From assembly GCA_016617855.1 (NCBI GenBank), contig JAECUM010093716.1, forward strand, positions 1-64,000: DNA of 64,000 nucleotides, in the 5' to 3' direction. Below are positions 60,888-64,000 of this stretch, piece by piece. The DNA comes from Megalonaias nervosa. Lineage: Eukaryota; Mollusca; Bivalvia; Unionida; Unionidae. The notes beneath the pieces were generated by a model. The model was not told the origin of the DNA, did not search any database, and saw nothing but the letters and a program-made list of their open reading frames with translations. The translations under genes and the position numbers were made by a program. Each line of letters begins with the position of its first letter. The first letter of the stretch is position 1.

Positions 60888-61839
60888 TGTTTTATGTTTT
60901 AAACAGTGTCCAGTACTGTCGAAACTACCTATAATGGATTTTGTGTGTTTTGCTGGTGAGCTTAAATAACAAATCAAATATGCTGATGCTCTGATTCGCT
61001 GCTGGAATATCTTCATCTCTCAGGCTACTGCTGTCTTCCAGAAAGAAGTAAGTCCAGCCAGTAAGTTCATCTTTGTCTACCACAGAATTTATTTCATCAG
61101 GTAATCATCGCTCTTCATATTTACCTGTTAAACAATTATAATGATGTTTCCAAGGAGCCTTATCAAGTATTTTATGTTCTTTTGGCCCATCATCTATGAA
61201 GCATTTATTCTTTTATATGAGGCATCTCCATTCAGGTTGTTGTGGAGTTCTAAAATTGTTGCAGATCAAACTAAATTGTTTCATATCAGTGATATTGTCA
61301 TTTGCTTAAATACAGTGTCATCGGGTAAAAATATTTTACATTCAGACAGCAGTTTGGAAATAAATAATAAAGTTGTATATTGATTTGACTAATTCTTTAC
61401 CTCTCAAATGCATTAAGGAAACATATGTTACCATCCACACTGCCCAGTTTCATCGACTTTGCTAAAATGTGATGACACATTGTGATCTGTATCTTTAAAT
61501 AGATTCATCACTGTCATTGTGTTCGTCATATTACATTTTTAATGTGTACCTTTAGTTGAATAGTGCTGATCTGGGTGTAATTTCTTTTTTTCATCTTTTT
61601 TAAATTAATACAAATTCGCTTTACTTGCATGTTTAACTCCTTCAGTTCCTAATGCACAGTTTGTTTTTTTAATACAACAATCACATTTTGAACACTAGTT
61701 ATCTTTCAAGAACTCAACGTGTTTTTCATGGTCCTAAATACTGTTATCTTTGTATTTGATTCCTTGATTTATGTAGCTCAGTAATTTTGCTTGTTGATTA
61801 CCAACTTTGAAAATATTTCTATCAATACGTTTCATTACA
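60694..61839. other. No gene recognised
   Basis: An 80-codon plus-strand open frame at 61141-61383 has no recognised motif. No repeat unit is visible apart from the (TTTA)n run. Confidence 0.4.
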
Positions 61840-62450
61840 AGAGAGTTGAGACCATAAGGTCACAAACTTAAGTAATAGGAAAGAAGCAAAACCAACAATT
61901 TTTGCAAAACTGAACAAATAATTTAATTATCAAAGTTGTGAATGAAAATGTGAGAGAAACTTATAGCATTATGAAGTGAATCCAAAATAATCCTGAAGGA
62001 GTGATATTAAAGTCCAAAAGAATAAAAATTTCTGTATAAACTTAAGAACCAGAAATGTACTCGTCCACCAAGAATCGTCAAAATGGCGTTGTCCAGAACT
62101 CCTTTGACTAATTTACAATTAATGTAGTTCCAAAATAATATTATAGTCCAAGATATGAGCACTTTCTGTTTCCACTGAACAGCCCAAATAAATGTTTTTC
62201 CTCTCAAATAATATCTAAATACAACATAAAACACGTCTGCAGACTTGATGTTACAATAGGAACAAAAGAAATAAGAATGACTCCAAGGTTGGAATGAATC
62301 GGATCGCTCAGTTTCCTCCTTATATAAAGCTTCAAATATCTATTACGATTATATGTCGCAATATACCCCACGTGACAAATCTTAATGCTCAATCTAATAT
62401 GTCAAAATACCCATTCATGTGACCTAAATCATTCAATAGGAATTAACTTA
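61840..62450 (-). mobile_element. LTR next to the gypsy gag relic, minus strand
   Basis: It shares with 5412-6050 the series aacaaataattta, gagaaacttatag-att-tgaa-tgaatccaaaataatcc, and repeated 'agtccaa' words, then aaataatatctaaat and, upstream, cacgtgac. It lies directly downstream (minus-strand sense) of gag, so protease through integrase have been deleted. Confidence 0.5.
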
Positions 62451-62599
62451 AGTCTTATAAGATACTAAATTACCGATCTCTTCAATGGGGAAAAGGAATC
62501 TCGTAAATATATTTATACATAATTTTATTATTAGTAACTACCAACACATACTTAAGCATCAATTTATAAATCCAATTCAATTTTACGTTCTTTAATATC

Positions 62600-63950
62600 T
62601 TAAAAAAGGACCTATGCAAGTAAGAAATACAGCTATATGGATAAGATTGACAGAAGCACTAAGAAGTAATACAGAACCCTTCGACATGAATGGTTCATAA
62701 TTCTCCCTAATAAAATCAGACTGGGGTTTGCTGGAGCCAACAAACGTATTGCCTTCAATACATGACCGTGACTTTGAACTCTTAGAAATAAGAGCATTTG
62801 GTATAGCTCAGTATTGATTCTGCTGCTTCTTTTTCAGTCTGTATGAATAAAAAATAACGTGTCCTTTCTTCTTGCAATAGGTGCAAACATGAAGAGATAA
62901 CGATTTCTGATCAGTCTTATCTGCAACTTGATTCCTAAAAGTTGTGCCAGTTTGAGATTTGGAAGTGTTCGTATTAGACTGAAATGGCTTTTTTATTTAT
63001 AAGCTGATGAGTGGAAGACTTAATGACAAAAGAAACTTTGTTAGTCAAGAAATAATCATCAGCTCTACGAACAGCATTTTCTAAAGTTTCGGCCTTTTTT
63101 AATCAAGAAAAGCCTTAATATTACCATGGATGGAATTCATGAACTCTTCAACTGAATGAGTCACCTGAGGTTACCAAATTTTTACCAACCTTTATAGAAG
63201 AGCACCACCTATCAAATTATCGTGATTCTGTCCATGCAAATTCGCCTTAGGCTTGGTCAGTTGATTTCTTACAATTCTTAAAACCTTGTCGATATGTCTC
63301 AGGTACCAACTGATAATCGTTCATGATGTATTCTTTAACCACATCATAATCAGCACTATATCGTATTAACGGTGAAATATAAATATCACAAGCTTTGCCA
63401 ATAAGTGCACTTCGTAAAAATAAAGTCCAGTGCTCCCTTAGCCATCTCAAATTTTCAGCAATTTTCTCAAAATGAAGAAAATATTGATCTACTTCTATTT
63501 CTTGAAAAGGGGGTACTAACTTGATATTTCTGATAACATCAAAGACTGAACTTGTATCTAAAGGAGGGTCCACTTGCCAGCTCTAATTCTTTTAATCTAA
63601 AATGAAATTCCCATTCTTCCTTTTCTCTTTCTCTTTGTATTTGCATTTACCTATGTTCTCTTTCTCTTCCTTTCTCTCCCTTTCCACTATCTGCAAATGC
63701 AATTCTCTTTCTTCTTTCTGTAGCTGCATTTGTCTCTCTCGTTCCCTCTTCTCTTTCTCCAATTTCATTTGCATTTTTCGCCCTCTTTCTTTTCTGCAAC
63801 TGAATATTTGTCTCTCCCTCTCCACTTTCTCAAGCTGCATTTGTTTTTTCCTCTTTCTGTTTCTGAAACCGCATTTGTGTTTCTTCCTTCTCAAGCTCAT
63901 GCTAGCTTTCTTGACTCTGTTTCCGTCCTGTGTTTTAATTTCAGCTCCAA
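62600..63950 (-). pseudogene. Ty3/gypsy gag relic with coiled coil
   Basis: Minus strand from 63900: an extremely Glu/Lys/Arg-rich segment with EKERERQMQLQKEERE-like heptads (coiled coil). After a frameshift come VDPPLDTSSVFDVIRNIKLVPPF in short form, DQYFLHFEKIAENLRW, HWTLFLRSALIGKA and EAYRQ-type LVPETYRQGFKNCKK (63573-63250), the matrix-like core of animal gypsy gag. KKAETLENAVRRADDYF follows in another frame (about 63110-63050), then a zinc knuckle CTYCKKKGH whose final cysteine position is Ser (62880-62850). YEPFMSKGSV at about 62690 marks the start of the protease region, which then breaks off. Several stops separate the blocks. Confidence 0.8.
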
Positions 63951-64000
63951 TACTTTTATGTCAGAGCTAGGTAGAGTCTTACTAATCAAACCTAAAGCAC

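Noticed and set aside
63602..63970. 122-codon plus-strand frame rich in Ser, Phe and Leu
   Set aside because: It is the antisense of the charged gag coiled-coil segment.

Overview
This is a eukaryotic, animal-type window: AT-rich, dominated by non-coding DNA, with one spliced host gene and dense layers of transposable elements, satellites and microsatellites. The repeat types (a tRNA-derived SINE with a conserved core of the kind seen in bivalve and gastropod genomes, tandem repeats carrying a GACCTTTGACC motif, DIRS, Ty3/gypsy and Polinton-like relics) suggest a marine lophotrochozoan, most likely a mollusc. That is an inference; nothing here fixes the species.

The only gene I would call functional is a PWWP2A/PWWP2B-type chromatin protein on the minus strand (51851-54102). 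It has two coding exons separated by a 149-bp intron, encodes 700 residues and ends in a PWWP domain. It is bounded downstream by a 64-bp minisatellite and upstream by a TIR-bearing repeat starting about 50 bp from the start codon.

Layout: 1-7.3 kb holds LTR fragments, large tandem-repeat fields and microsatellites. 7.3-10.8 kb is mostly unassigned, with a LINE reverse-transcriptase fragment fused to a dispersed repeat. 10.8-20.0 kb is a 190-bp satellite array split by a 4.8-kb element (12031-16840). That element has inverted terminal repeats, a matching 5-bp flanking duplication and a decayed family-B, virus/Polinton-type DNA polymerase; a 170-bp MITE sits inside the polymerase and a SINE sits in the neighbouring satellite unit. 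20.6-21.1 kb is a SINE whose tRNA-like A-box region was amplified into ten 25-bp copies. 21.7-36 kb carries several copies of one palindromic MITE family, two DIRS/SINE/tandem-repeat zones and further dispersed repeats. 39.3-42 kb is a Ty3/gypsy-type relic with integrase upstream of reverse transcriptase (Gmr1-type order), with catalytic residues lost. 43.5-43.8 kb holds two adjacent palindromic MITEs. 44.9-46.8 kb is a DIRS-like relic (RNase H plus tyrosine recombinase). 49.3-50.1 kb is a TIR element. 55-57 kb has two inverted SINE copies, one lacking its B box. 57-59.6 kb has decayed coding-like sequence of uncertain origin. 59.7-64 kb has LTRs and a gypsy gag relic with a coiled coil.

All assignments come from reading the sequence and translated frames by eye. 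Domain calls for the mobile elements rest on short conserved motifs in frames broken by stops and frameshifts. Repeat boundaries are approximate unless a target-site duplication is stated.
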